Source of the DNA: Motacilla alba alba
Taxonomy: Eukaryota > Chordata > Aves > Passeriformes > Motacillidae
Length of the DNA: 64,000 nucleotides
Direction of reading: 5' to 3'
Assembly (NCBI RefSeq): GCF_015832195.1
Contig: NC_052021.1
Span: forward strand, 3,472,001 to 3,536,000
Under the pieces are notes generated by a model. It ran no database searches. It worked only from the letters and a program-made list of their open reading frames with translations, and was not told the DNA's origin. Each line of letters opens with the position of its first letter. Position 1 is the first letter of the stretch. This document shows, in pieces, positions 20,601 to 31,130 of the stretch. Made by a program: the position numbers and the translations under genes.

Positions 20601-23600
20601 TGCCAGTGGGGTCTCCATGGGAATGTCCATTTTTATACTGAATTCAGTAGAATTTATATATATATATATTTAAACCTTTAAATTTTGGTTATGGCAGGTG
20701 TGACTGCATTAAGACCCACAGGATTCCATCTGTTTATGTCAGGGCTGACCACAGGCTGCTGCTTTAAGCAAAACAGAATCCTTTCAAAATAATCCGCCAT
20801 GCAATGAGTCTGAGACCCAGAAAACATCCCTGCATCTCCAGCTTCCCAAGCAGGATCAGCTGACAGCTCAGAACTGATGACAAGAGTGGGGATGGGGTGA
20901 CCCAGAGCACCCTTAATGCCCCTTCCCACCTCAACACCTCAAGATCCTCTTGAGGGATCTTGGTGCATCCCACTTTGGGGATGGGTCTAAAAGTCCCATC
21001 CCAAGCTGGTGCAGAAGGCTGAAGCCAGCTGGGAACGGGAAACCAAGCCCACTGCAAAAGGATTATAGGAGTGGCCTGTAGAAATGTGCCCCCTATGGAC
21101 AGAGAGACAGTACCTTCCTCTGTCCCCCAAAAAGGAAAGAGCCCAGAAGTTTCTCCCGGTGATCAGGTAGAAAAGTCACTGATAGGACCTTGGGGACTTC
21201 ACCTCAAGTTTGGGGACAGCTAATTGGCCATGAGCCAAAAGGTCCCGCCTGGGCCATTGAGTAGAAAAGCACAGAACAAAGAAGCCAAATGGCTTTTGTG
21301 AGGTGTCTTTACCAGGAGCACAAGCTTGTGGCACCTGGATCGCTTTGAGTTTGTTATTTTGCCTTTATTAAACCTTTTTTGTTCCTGACGCTGTCACATC
21401 AGCCTCCTGCTCCTTTTATGCCTCCCGATGAAAGCTGAGCTATTCTGGGGTATAACTTTGGGTGTTGAGAGCTCATCAGATCAGCTCGAAACCCCTGGGC
21501 AAAAACGTTATAGTGGCCCTGCTGTACTCAGTGTGAGCTGAGCCCCCCCCCACTGAGAGCAATGGACTTGCTTTGTTTGTGGAGGTGAATCCAGACTTCG
21601 GCTTTGAGCAGCTGAGGAGATCTTTGGTCTTGGTGATGGAATGGTTGGACACGGTGTAGGTGACTTGGCAGCGGCCAGAGGCATCTTCCTGAAACACAAA
21701 CGGGAGTGACCACGAGTATTAAACAGTCTGTGGAGAGGACAGACACAAAGGCCAACCTAGCAAAGAGAACAGCATCTAAAATCTAGAATGTGGGACACAT
21801 CAGGGGGTGGTTGGATAGTTCCAAGTCCAACCAGGCACCTTTGCAGATTCAGGCTCTAAATTAAGATTTAATTAAGCATCTCTGTGACTGCATTTGGGGT
21901 TCTGAGGTTATTTCATGTTGCTCACAGGTCATTCCAGCTGACTGCTGGCAAAGCAAATCCTGTTGGCAGGAATGCTTGTGGAGTTTCTTCTGTGCTGTTC
22001 CTACTGCCCAGGGAAAGGCTATGATTTTGTGAGGGGTGCCAATTGCTGAAAATTAAGTTATTTTATTTTATGTCTTCTGCCTTTCCAAGAGTCATCCTTG
22101 CTCACAGCCTGGTTGGAGCAGCAGACCCAATGTTATTTCTCCTGAATTTTGCCCCCTCTGCTGAAGCTCGTGGGCTGGCTGGGCCTCAGGGCCAGCTCTC
22201 CTGGTGCATCTCTGGATTTTTGATCCCAGCTCTGGACCTACCTCCACTGTGGTGCCGGCATGGGGCTGAAGCTGGAACAGACTGATGATGCCTCGTTTCA
22301 GGTTGGAGATCAGGATGTTTTCTGCTTCATTCCCATAGAAAGCTTTGACCTGGGAGGGCAGGAGGTGGTGCCTGGCTGAGGGGACATCTCTGGGGTCCCT
22401 GCAGGCTCCCTGCTGCCTTCCCTGACAAAAGGGAAGCTGAGAACACCCTGTAGACACCTGAGGAATTTTCTCAAGGAAGCCCTTATCCCTCAATAGCATG
22501 AGGTCTGTGACTGCAAGAACACAACATTTCCCTTTCCTTCCCACCCTGGGGCTCCATAGCCGTAGAGGAGAAGGCCAGAAAGGTGCTCATATCCCATCGT
22601 TAGGACTGAAGAGCTTTAGCATGGGATTCTGCAGCTCCAGCTGTGTCCTTCTGGAGGATGGGACTCCATGTGGGGTCCAGCACTGGCCACTCTGTCCAGT
22701 TCCTTCTGCTCTGAAATCAGAGCTGGAGCAGGAGCTCCTATGGGCTTCATAGCCCAGAAAATTGAGGATGAGGACAGGAGCACTTTGCAGAGGGCATGAA
22801 CAAGCCCAGGAGGTGTCCAGCTGACCTTCCCACTGTTCCAGGAGATGAACACTGGCTGCTGGAGCTCTGCCTGTGCCTCTGGGCTCAGCGCAATCTCTAC
22901 AGGAGAACCTCCGGTGCTGTCCTGGCTCCTCTCCTCTTCTGGCTGGTGTTGGGCCTTCAGGTCATGGATCTACAACAGCAGAAGATGGCAGAAAGCAGTG
23001 ACCACGTGCCTGCTCTAAAGCTGGTGTGCATTTCCTCTGCAGGCAACGGATTTGGTCAGAGAGATCATCTTTCAGCTGGGGTGGGCTAGAAATGGAAGGG
23101 GTTGTGTGGAAACCCAGAGCCCTGAGAATATTTCTCTGTCTGCTCTGGGGTGCCCTGACCCCCAGGGGAGCACTGGCTCTGACCCTCATCCATGGAGAAA
23201 GTTTCCTAGACTTCAAGACAGACTGGAACCCACAAAAGTGTGAAATGGGTTATAGAGAGTAGTGTGGGTGTATCACCTGGGGAGAAATTGAGGTTTTGGG
23301 ATTTTTAGTGTGTTGTGGATGGCAGCAAGATGGAGGCACAGGGTGTCCTCCTGGGTTTCTTCTTCATGCTGCTTCCTCCTCCTTCTCCATGGGTTTGGGT
23401 GGCATTTTGTAATTGGGCAGAAAAGTCCCCATTGTGGGCTCTGTGGGATCAGGTATTGGGTTAAAAGGGAAAATAATCCAGGTGTCAGTTCTTAATTGGA
23501 TAGTTTAGTCTTAAAAGACCTTGTGACAAGAGATTGTTGTCATTTTGTGCCTTCTAATGAAAAGCTGCAGAGCTCACAGCAGTGAGACTGTTTCACTGGT

Positions 23601-26095
23601 AAGGAATAATAAACACCTGAGTCCCAACATGGGCTACTGTCTCAAGTGCCATCAGTCCAGACCCAGAGAAACCCACAGGGTTGCAGCTCCTGGGGCATTC
23701 CCTGCAGGAACAGCTGGCTGGGATGGCTGCAGCACCCCTGTACACACCTGCAGCTCCGGGGGCATTCCCTGCAGGAACAGCTGGCTGGGATGGCTGCAGC
23801 ACCCATGTGCTCACCTGCAGCTGGAGCATTCCCTGCAGGAACAGCTGGCTGGGATGGCTGCAGCACCCCTGTACACACCTGCAGCTGGAGCATTCCCTGC
23901 AGGAACAGCTGGCTGGGATGGCTGCAGCACCCCTGTACACACCTGCAGCTGGAGCATTCCCTGCAGGAACAGCTGGCTGGGATGGCTGCAGCACCCCTGT
24001 ACACACCTGCAGCTGGAGCATTCCCTGCAGGAACAGCTGGCTGGGATGGCTGCAGCACCCCTGTACACACCTGCAGCTGGAGCATTCCCTGCAGGAACAG
24101 CTGGCTGGGATGGCTGCAGCACCCCTGTACACACCTGCAGCTCCGGGGGCATTCCCTGCAGGAACAGCTGGCTGGGATGGCTGCAGCACCCCTGTACACA
24201 CCTGCAGCTGGAGCAGCTCCTCGCCGCCCCGGTCCCTCCAGAGGCGCTGCAGCCGGATCAGTGCCTCAGCCTGCAGCCAGGCTCCCCGTGGGGATGGCGT
24301 GGAGGTGTGCTGCAGCTGGACAGCCAGGGAGTACTGGTACTGATACAGGCTCCTGGGCTGGAAAGAAAGCAGCAAATTCCCTGGGGAAAGATGGAAATGT
24401 TGACGGTAAACAGTCATGGATTGCAGATGCTGGGAGAGAGAAATGGATAGTTTCCCAGGCATTGTTCTGGGAAAAGCTGTGAGAAGCTCAGAGAAAGGAA
24501 TTAAAACAATTCCTATCTTAAGGTTTTGCAGCTGCTGTTTTGAACAGTTGCTTTTCATAAGGTGTTTACTGAAGGGTGGTTCCTTGTGGCAGCAGCTCTC
24601 TGGCCACAGAGAGCAGGGACAGGTCTTCCCAGGCATTTTTCCCTGGGAAGGCTGTGAGAAGCTGTGAGAAAGCTCAGAGAAAGAATTTAAATAATTCTTA
24701 TCTCCACTTGCTACACCTGTCACTAAGCAAATATAGAATGTGTTATAGAGATTTATTTACCAAAGAGTAATAGTGTTTTAATCAGTTAACCAGTAAGGTC
24801 AAAGCTGTATCAAACAAACTAAAAAAAGTTACAAGTTTGTTAAAAATATAATAATAATATAGTATAAAAAAATAAAACAATAGTTCAACCTTCTACATCT
24901 TAGAGTCAATACTAATTACAGCCACATCAGAGAAACCCCTACAACAACGGTTCCTTAATTAACCAGTTGGGTGCCAGGTGTTATTAAGAACCAACCAGGT
25001 TCTGGACGAATGATGTTGGTTATAAATACCGTGAGACTGTAACAAATAAGGGTCTGCCTTCTGATCAGTATGGAGCTGGCTCACTTCCATTCCTGTTCCT
25101 GACTCGGTGGTGACAATGGATCACCTCCATCCCAGAGGGCACTGAGAGTTGCAGGGATGCTGATGACCTGTCACTCCACCCCCTGGAAGGGCAAGGCTAG
25201 CTGATGGGACGGTTTCCCTGGGCAATTATTTGTGCCTGTGGTTTGGAGATTTGGGTTCTCCGGGCTGACAGCCGATTCCTGTTTCCAGCCCTGCCTTGAA
25301 AAGGATGGCCAGAGCAGCAGCTCTGCTTGGGCACTTCAGGACTTTTAGAAATGCCAAAGAAACACCCTTTAATCCTGAGGGGAAGTTTCCTGAGCATGCC
25401 CACGGACAGGAGGGATATCTCCAGTGCTTTTTCAGCCCTAGGCATTAACAAGGGCACAATCAACATTTTTAGGGCACAAAAGAAGCTGAATTCTTCATAT
25501 GATGAGTTTTCCATCAGAAGTTCTAATTCCTAATTAAATCACTGTCTTGTACTAAGGAAAAATGAAGTTGCTGGGACAGCTTTAGATCAAAACTCTCTGC
25601 TTTAATTTTATTTCTCTAGACTTATTTATAGTCCCTTCTCTTGCTCATATCCAAGTGTGATTGAAGGGGGGAGGGTTGTCTTTGCCATGACAAAAGCAAT
25701 CAAATCTGTTTTGTGAAGTCACTTGAAATTCTCTTGCAAATTTGATGCACTTGCTGAACTTCTAAAATGTTTTATAGCTTTGCTACTTTTAACAACAAAT
25801 GAATCAATGGAAGTCCAGCTCAGTCCCTGGGCCTTTCCTCTGTGAGACAGACAGAGGAGTTTTTACAGTTCTGCACTGCGTGCAGTTTAAAAAGCTCCAG
25901 CTCTCTGGTTTTCCTCAGAAAGGACTTCCACAATCCCCAAAATTTCTTAGAGTCAATACCATCTCACCTCTCCGGACAGCCAGACCCCGTCGAGTCCCTG
26001 CACCTAAACCATCCCAAGCCTCTCTTACCTTTCGCTGCTCTCAGGAGGGAAAAGCAGAGCAGGCAGAAGCATCCCCAGAGCGCCTGCGGATCCAT
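14699..26095 (-). CDS. Microsomal triglyceride transfer protein large-subunit paralogue, complete 18-exon gene
   Basis: MTTP-family proteins pair with protein disulfide isomerase in the ER and load lipid onto apolipoprotein B. Exons, 5' to 3': 26029-26095, 24202-24380, 22826-22969, 22242-22349, 21572-21688, 20166-20305, 19935-20088, 19598-19755, 19227-19392, 18736-18843, 18413-18625, 18104-18318, 17417-17514, 16618-16739, 15994-16221, 15479-15603, 15105-15275, 14699-14846. They sum to 2661 nt, 886 residues plus TAA, close to human MTTP (894), with every phase agreeing. A signal peptide (about residues 1-22) leads into an N-terminal beta-barrel region (SLFQLQPHAGTT), a helical region (LDFLDFSQEPKPLLEKFLYA; HQKRKSYDKTCRLAAAEILL) and C-terminal lipid-cavity sheets (MSATFFDVQLRPVVFFQGYT; GLGLDISADM; EFALHQTNSKVC). 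Identity to mammalian MTTP looks well under that expected of an avian orthologue, so I call it a paralogue. Intron 5 has a GC donor. Introns 2 and 15 start in tandem arrays. Confidence 0.9.
15877..16014. repeat. 45-bp tandem repeat carrying the exon 15 splice donor
   Basis: The units start at 15901, 15946 and 15991, with a partial unit from 15877. On the minus strand each unit ends MDHHQ-coding sequence followed by CAG|GTACTGG. The copy nearest the exon (donor at 15992-15993) restores the MTTP-like frame to exon 16. The unit is 15 codons without a stop, so use of a distal donor would add 15 or 30 residues in frame. Confidence 0.95.
16277..16400. repeat. 40-bp tandem repeat in MTTP-like intron 14
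   Basis: The unit beginning GGCATCCAAGCCATCC starts at 16277, 16317 and 16357, with the next GGCATCC at 16397. It lies about 55 bases upstream (on the minus strand) of the exon 15 acceptor, in the branch-point neighbourhood. Confidence 0.9.
16765..16865 (+). mobile_element. CR1 LINE tail fragment, sense
   Basis: The words GGATGATCTTTGAGGTCCCT and TCCAACCCAAAGCTGTGGTA mark the 3' end of a sense CR1 copy in MTTP-like intron 13. Confidence 0.6.
17540..17565. repeat. (GGGA)n microsatellite
   Basis: About five GGGA units lie in the MTTP-like intron 12, 30 bases upstream of the exon 13 acceptor on the transcribed strand. Confidence 0.7.
21077..21512 (+). mobile_element. Solo LTR of the local ERVK-like family, copy B
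   Basis: This 436-bp block runs from TGTAGAAATGTGCCCCC to AAAACGTTATA and is nearly identical to copy A at 13089-13525. It is flanked by a perfect 6-bp duplication GTGGCC (21071-21076 and 21513-21518), so it is a solo LTR left by LTR-LTR recombination. It sits in intron 5 of the MTTP-like gene, antisense to that gene, starting about 60 bases beyond exon 5. Confidence 0.93.
23683..24202. repeat. 64/67-bp minisatellite carrying the MTTP-like exon 2 donor
   Basis: Eight units share the core GCAGGAACAGCTGGCTGGGA (starting 23704, 23771, 23835, 23899, 23963, 24027, 24091, 24158), with partial units at each end. Most spacings are 64 bp; two are 67 because of an extra CGG-type insert. On the minus strand most units contain CTCCAGCTGCAG|GTGTGTACAG, the same bases as the exon 2 end and donor at 24202/24201. 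Because 64 is not a multiple of three and the unit lacks stops, all frames stay open, which explains long meaningless frames here. Confidence 0.95.
24430..25090 (+). mobile_element. Nested LTR elements in MTTP-like intron 1
   Basis: An LTR of about 375 bp (24582 to about 24956) starts TGTGGCAGCAGCTCTCTGGC and ends CCCTACAACAAC. It sits between two GGTTCC words (24576-24581 and 24957-24962). The outer flanks (24440-24581 and after 24957) match parts of the same LTR family, so a younger copy landed in an older one. A related copy is at 31867-32235. Confidence 0.65.
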
Positions 26096-26250
26096 GGTGG
26101 GCTCCGGGAGCCGGGGAGGGAGGGGTGGGAGAGAGGGACCCACAGCAGAAGCGGGCAAGGTCGGCAGTGTCGGGCGGTGGGGCCCGACCTTCTCCCTGTC
26201 CTGCCTTACCCCAGAGAAGGCAAATAATTAAACCTTTGTACCAACCCCCA
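26096..26250 (-). promoter_or_regulatory. Promoter region of the MTTP-like gene with HNF1/DR1-like words
   Basis: The start ATG at 26095-26093 is in a good Kozak context (CCACCATGG). About 125 bases upstream the strand reads GGTACAAAGGTTTAATTATT, which combines a direct-repeat-1-like word (HNF4 type) with an HNF1-like word. Known MTTP promoters use HNF1 and HNF4/DR1 sites. The matches here are imperfect and made by eye. Confidence 0.3.
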
Positions 26251-26659
26251 GCAGCCGCGGAGCGTTTGGGAATCAGCTGAGGTTCGCCAAAGGCCGGCGG
26301 GAGGAGAGGACAGCTGGAAGAAAAAGAGCAGCCAGAAGCATTGAGGGGAGGAGGAATTGCCTGTTTGTCCTGATACGGGAGGGGGATGCTCAGAAAGCTG
26401 CTCTGCCTTTGGAGATCTCTCCCTTCCCATCACAGGATAGGAGACAGTTCCTTTCAAAAGAAAAGGCCCGGAAGGGGGAAGGGGGGAAACAGCTTTTCCA
26501 TCCTTTTAGCTGGAGACTGGGATTTGCAGCCTGGAGCTCAAGTTACTTAAAGGGCCAGGCTGGAGGGGACAGGGAGCACGGCTGGCCCCAGAAAGAAACG
26601 GGAAAGGGCCTCGGAAACCCATCTCTACATCCCTTGGCCCACTAACCATACAGTATTTT

Positions 26660-29505
26660 TATTAGTGCATGAACGTTCTGATTGCAGAGTTTAATTGTTT
26701 CCTAAAGACACCACAGCAAGGGGTGGTGATGCAGCTCAGGGTCCTGGGAAGGCATTTTGCTAAAAACAATGGGGCAGTGGAACAGGGGGGCACTTCACGT
26801 GTCATTCTGGAAGTGATCTGCATATTGCAGTGGGATCAAAACCCCAGGACTTTGGTGTTTTCACATTTTCAAGGGCACGTCTCCCAGCTCTGCATCACAT
26901 TGGGCTTTTGGGCCACTACTGTGATCAGAAAATCAGAGCAGATCCAGCTGAGAGAAACCTGGGAAAACTCCTGTTATAGGTTTCCCATACGTGGTATCTT
27001 CACTTGGTCTTCTGGTGGTTTTTATGGACAAATACCCCAATATTTAATTTGAAAAATATCTTTCTCTTCAGCATTTTCATTTAGCTTTTATAGGATCATA
27101 GAATGGTTTGAGGTGGAAGGGTCCTTAAAGACCATTTCTCAACCCCTGGCATGGGCAGAGAAGCCCATGGCCCAGAGAAGCTGCGGCTGCCCCTGGATCC
27201 CTGGAAGTGTCCAAGGCCAGGCTGAGTGAGGCTTGGAGCAGCCTGAGATAGTAAAAAGTGTCCCTGCTCATGGCAGGGATTGGACCTGGATGATTTTTAA
27301 GGATCCTTCCAACACACACCATGTTATGGCTCTGGGGGACTTGTGCTCTGCAGGGCAATCTGAGAGCAAAGCACACTTCTCAGAGCGTCGCTGAACACAG
27401 CGAGTTTTAGTTCTTTCTCCAGCATGGGGAAAAAAGAAGTGTTTCAGGGTGAGGTGGTTGTGGAGGGTCTAAGCCCTGAAGGTAAGGTCCCAGAATGTTT
27501 GCTGGCTGCAGCTCAATACAATCCCTGGAGAGGAAAGGCAAACAGACATAGCCTGTGGAAAAAAAACCCTGCCGATAAGGAGGGCTCAAAGTGGAACTGA
27601 ACTTTGGCAGGTTGGTTGTTTAGGTCTGGCTGCCAAGACTTTCCAGGATTAGGATGTGAAAAACTGGGAGAAAACCTGGTTTTTCTTTCTCCAAACCTGC
27701 TTCTTCCTTCTGTCGCTGAGGGAATCTGTGAAAAAGAATAAAGCAGAAGAACCCAGAGGGAGTTAAAAGCTTTGTGAAGCATTCTTCTCAAATCCAGCTG
27801 GGGTTGCTACGCTCTTGGAAAGGTGCCTTATGGAACCTTGGACACCTCTGGGCAGATGGATGCTCCTGAAATCAGTGCTGCTGGAATCCTGGGCGCTCCT
27901 CCAGCCCCTCGTGTACCACCCCAGGGAAATGTGATCTCCCACTTCTGTCCAGTGAAGGAACCTGGCTGCTGGATCACCAGGGAGGATTCTGGCTGCAGGA
28001 CCTGGTGTGGCAGCTCTGGAACCCACGGGCAGAGCAGAGCAGGGGCAGTCAGTGTGACCAGGTCACCGTGCCCAGGTCAGAGAGGCGCACGGGGACCTCG
28101 CCACCCTGAGCTGTGACATCAGGCTGGACTTTGGCAAAGGGTGGCCAGGCTGCACTCGCCTGGATGGAAGCGACAGGGGCTGCTGCATCACAGCCTGCAA
28201 ACCTCAATTTCCCTCTCTTCTAAATGACCTTCAGCTCCAAAAGTCCCCCCACCCCATCCCCAGCATCTTCTCCTGCCTGGTCACCTCCCTTTTTGCCATT
28301 GCAGTGGCAGGGAAAGCCCTGACTCTACCAACAAGCCCCATCAATCCTTCCCTCTGAGAAAAACTGGAGGGGAGTGAGCAGTTCCCACATGATTGTACTG
28401 GCGGCACTCAAAAGGCTCCAAAACCCCTGAAGAGAGAGATTTCCTGGGGCTGTGTGGGTCAAGAGGCCCCAGGTGTGTTCAGTGAGCTTTAATGACCCTA
28501 ATGAGAATGAGCCTAATGAGCTTTAATGACCCTAATGAGCCTCCTTAGGAGATGATTTCTATTCCTGCATAGCAGCCAATCACCTGCTCCGTGAGCAAGG
28601 GGAGTATACAACGCTGCTTGTGCCAACTGGTTAAAAACCAGACAATTTGAAGAAAAAAATCAAATCTGCTCAGTTAATTTTGGGGTTTGAAAGGTTTGGA
28701 ACTTTTAAAATATATGTTTTTTACAGGCCTGGTTTTGGACCAGATGTGTGTGTGTATATGTATTTTTTAAGCCAGCTCACCTAAGCTGGTCTGTAAGGCA
28801 GAAATGCCCCCTTTCCCACCTGTATTCTTTATGCAGTTCTTTAGCAATTTCCTACGCAAGCACACACCTATGGAATTTGTGGAGGAAAACAGCCCACACT
28901 GGGGATGAGGCTGTGGTGAGATGTATGAGAAGAGCTGCTCCCCAGCAGCCCTGTGGAGAGGCTTGTGACCCTCCCACTTGCAGGGAGCTGTCTGTGTGCT
29001 TTGTGTTTCATTGTCTGGAGGTTGCTAGGCTGCACTTTCCAGGACAGCCTCCTTTTTGTTCTCCTTTTTCTTCATTTTTCTCCTTCCCTCTGCCTGAAAC
29101 AAGCTGTGGAAAAGCCCCTGGCCTGGCTGGCTCCCTGTGAGCTATTGCTTGCTAAAGAGATTGGCTAAAGGGGGAAAGTCTGAGCACAGCAAAGTGGTAG
29201 GAGCAGGGTTTGCATCTCAATCTGAGGCATCTCAAAGCCCGATAAGTGCAGAAAAGACTTTGCTGTGTTAATGCAAAATTATATTTATGAGCAATTTTTG
29301 GAAAATAGGACTGGTATCAACCTGGGGATATTGTCTGGCCCAGTTCCCTAAGCCTGGCTTTGCCATAGGGAATGGATGCCTGACCTCTTTGCAGAGAGCT
29401 GCTGCAGATAGAGATTTCTCAGTTTCTATAGTGAATTTATCCCAGTACTGTGCTGCTATAAAGAAGTCTGCTCTTTCTACAGCTTCGCTCTATTACCTTT
29501 AAACC
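26660..29505. other. Intergenic stretch upstream of the MTTP-like gene
   Basis: No gene is recognised. An inverted pair of CR1 tails lies at about 27090-27330. A short duplicated word, GAGCTTTAATGACCCTAATG, occurs twice at about 28485-28540. The rest is unassigned. Confidence 0.5.
27090..27330. mobile_element. Two CR1 tail fragments in opposite orientation
   Basis: ATAGAATGGTTTGAGGTGGA (antisense tail) is followed 170 bases later by GGATGATTTTTAAGGATCCT and TCCAACACACACCATGTTAT (sense tail). This suggests two head-to-head insertions or an inversion. Confidence 0.6.
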
Positions 29506-29509
29506 GAGC

Positions 29510-29940
29510 CCCAGCTGAGTTAGAGTTTAGTCCCAGCCTTGCCTTTCTTTCTCCCTTCTTTTCTCTTTTCTTTTAATTCTGAAGAGGCCTCAGCTGCCTT
29601 CTATTTCCTTCCTCTCTCACCTTCCAGGTCCTGTTCCCCAGACCTTGTTCTTTCCTTATAAAACCCTTGATAACCCGTTCCCCACTTAAGGCTTTGTGGG
29701 ATCCTTGTTTTTCTGCCTTCTGGCTGCTGTGGGTGAAGGTCTGGCTTTGAGGAGCACACCCTGCTCCCTCTGCTCCAGAATCCAGCCTTGCAGCTATCCC
29801 AATCTCCTGCTGCTGAGGGCTTCCTTAGGCTCTTCCTTAAATGAAAAATATCCTGGAAGCTTATTTCTTGACATTAGAACAATTTCTACAAGTCCTTGAG
29901 GTGTGAGCATGATGGTTAAAATCCCACTGTGCAAATGAAT
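29510..29940. repeat. Duplicated 0.43-kb segment, copy 1
   Basis: This segment is highly similar to 62440-62858 over its whole length. Shared words include TTATAAAACCCTTGATAACC, GGTGAAGGTCTGGCTTTGAG/CAG and AATCCCACTGTGCAAATGAA. The family is not identified. Here it abuts the lectin-locus repeat block; the other copy abuts the ECD promoter. Confidence 0.85.
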
Positions 29941-29944
29941 GCCT

Positions 29945-30125
29945 TTGCTGCTGTGTTCTGTTGCCCGCCCAGGGGCAGCAGGAGAGGCACAGAGCGCTTC
30001 TGCTGGCCCCGGGCACCTGGCCTGGCCCGGTCCAAGAATCCCTGTGATAATTCACTGCTGAGAGCGCCAGCAGCGGCTTCCCCGGGGCTGCGCTTCTTCA
30101 TGAGCTGTTCGCCCGTTCGGAGTTT
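29945..30125 (+). repeat. Lectin-locus dispersed block, copy 1
   Basis: A block with AGAGCGCTTCTGCTGGCCCC, GGGCACCTGGCCTGGCCC, AAGAATCCCTG and CGGCTTCCCCGGGGCTGCGC recurs at 30945-31085, 45285-45365 and 49190-49290. It is confined to the flanks of the lectin genes in this window and may be an LTR or old duplicated promoter flank. Confidence 0.75.
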
Positions 30126-30219
30126 CTTTTCAGCACGGCTTTCTCGGAGCAGGAGCACCACGCCTCAACAGCGAGGTAACGTCACCAGCACTGAGGCGGG
30201 GAGAGGGGAGCCGGGTCTC

Positions 30220-30925
30220 ATCTCCGCCTCCTGCTCGCCGCCATTCGCTGCTTTCCCGCTCGCTGATTGGTCCAACTGACGAAGCCCCACCCCCACCCAC
30301 GCCGGTATTCAAGTGCGGCGGCAGCGCCGGGATGCGCTGAGTCCGGCGGGGCCCGGGGCGGCGGTATTTGGTTTCCCGGTCGTATCATTCCGGCACGGCG
30401 GCGGCTCCAACCCAGGTGGGACCCGCGGTCGGCGCTGCCCCAGCTCGGGGCTCGCTGCGGGCGGAGGGGCCGCGGTGAGGGGCGGGGGGGTTCTGGCGAG
30501 TTCCTTGTGCCGGTGCCCCCGTGTCCCCCCTGCGCTGAGGCCGCCGAGGCAGCGGCTGCCCGCGGTGTCCCCCGTGCCCGGATGGCCGGGGCCGAGCCGG
30601 TGCCGCGGCAGCGATGGCTCCCGCCGGCTGCTCTCGCTGGGACGGAGGCGGCTGCTCCGTGCCCGGGACACTTCCCGGCCGTGCGGCAGCGGGCTCCGGG
30701 CCGCTGCTCGGGCGGGCGGGAGGTGTCCGTGCCCGGCTCGGGGCTGGCACGGCACGAACCTGAACGCGCCTCGGAGCCCAAAGCGCTGCCGGGCCAGGGA
30801 ATGCGGGGCACGATGGTCAGCAGCCCGGGGCTGCTGCTTCTCGGCCCTGGGCAGGTGGACTCCGAGCCGCAGCTGCCCTGGGCCAGCAGCAGGCGGCAGC
30901 TCGCAGGCCGGGTCTGGGGCCGCCA
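30220..30925 (+). promoter_or_regulatory. GC-rich promoter/first-exon block P1, without an attached lectin gene body
   Basis: A CpG-dense region has a CCAAT-type box (GCTGATTGGTCC near 30262) and a candidate noncoding first-exon end CCAACCCAG|GTGGGACC near 30414. The same block precedes lectin copy 1 (31480-31705) and lectin copy 2 (45640-46080). No lectin exons follow before the next block starts, so P1 looks like the remains of a third paralogue or a duplicated promoter. Confidence 0.55.
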
Positions 30926-30944
30926 GGAGGTGGCCGGGCCGGGG

Positions 30945-31130
30945 GGAAGAGGAGAGGCTCAGAGCGCTTCTGCTGGCCCCGGGCACCTGGCCTGGCCCGG
31001 CCCAACTCACCCCAAGAATCCCTGGGATAATGCACTGCTGAGAGCCCCAGAAGCAGCTTCCCCGGGGCTGCCGTTCTCGACCAGCGCAAACAGAGTGGGG
31101 CGCTTTTTATTACCAAGGTTTTTGCAGGAC
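30945..31130 (+). repeat. Lectin-locus dispersed block, copy 2
   Basis: A second copy of the block, with AGAGCGCTTCTGCTGGCCCC and GGGCACCTGGCCTGGCCC, sits between promoter blocks P1 and P2. Confidence 0.75.

Noticed and set aside
16277..24202. CRISPR-like direct repeats
   Set aside because: The repeats are contiguous with no unique spacers, in an animal gene context. They are minisatellites.
23593..24723. 376-codon minus-strand frame and matching long plus-strand frames
   Set aside because: They are frames through the 64/67-bp minisatellite, which lacks stops in any frame. Only the 24202-24380 part is a real exon.
14699..26095. Vitellogenin or apolipoprotein B fragment
   Set aside because: Length, exon count and alignable words throughout match MTTP. 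The von Willebrand D domain and phosvitin of vitellogenin are absent.
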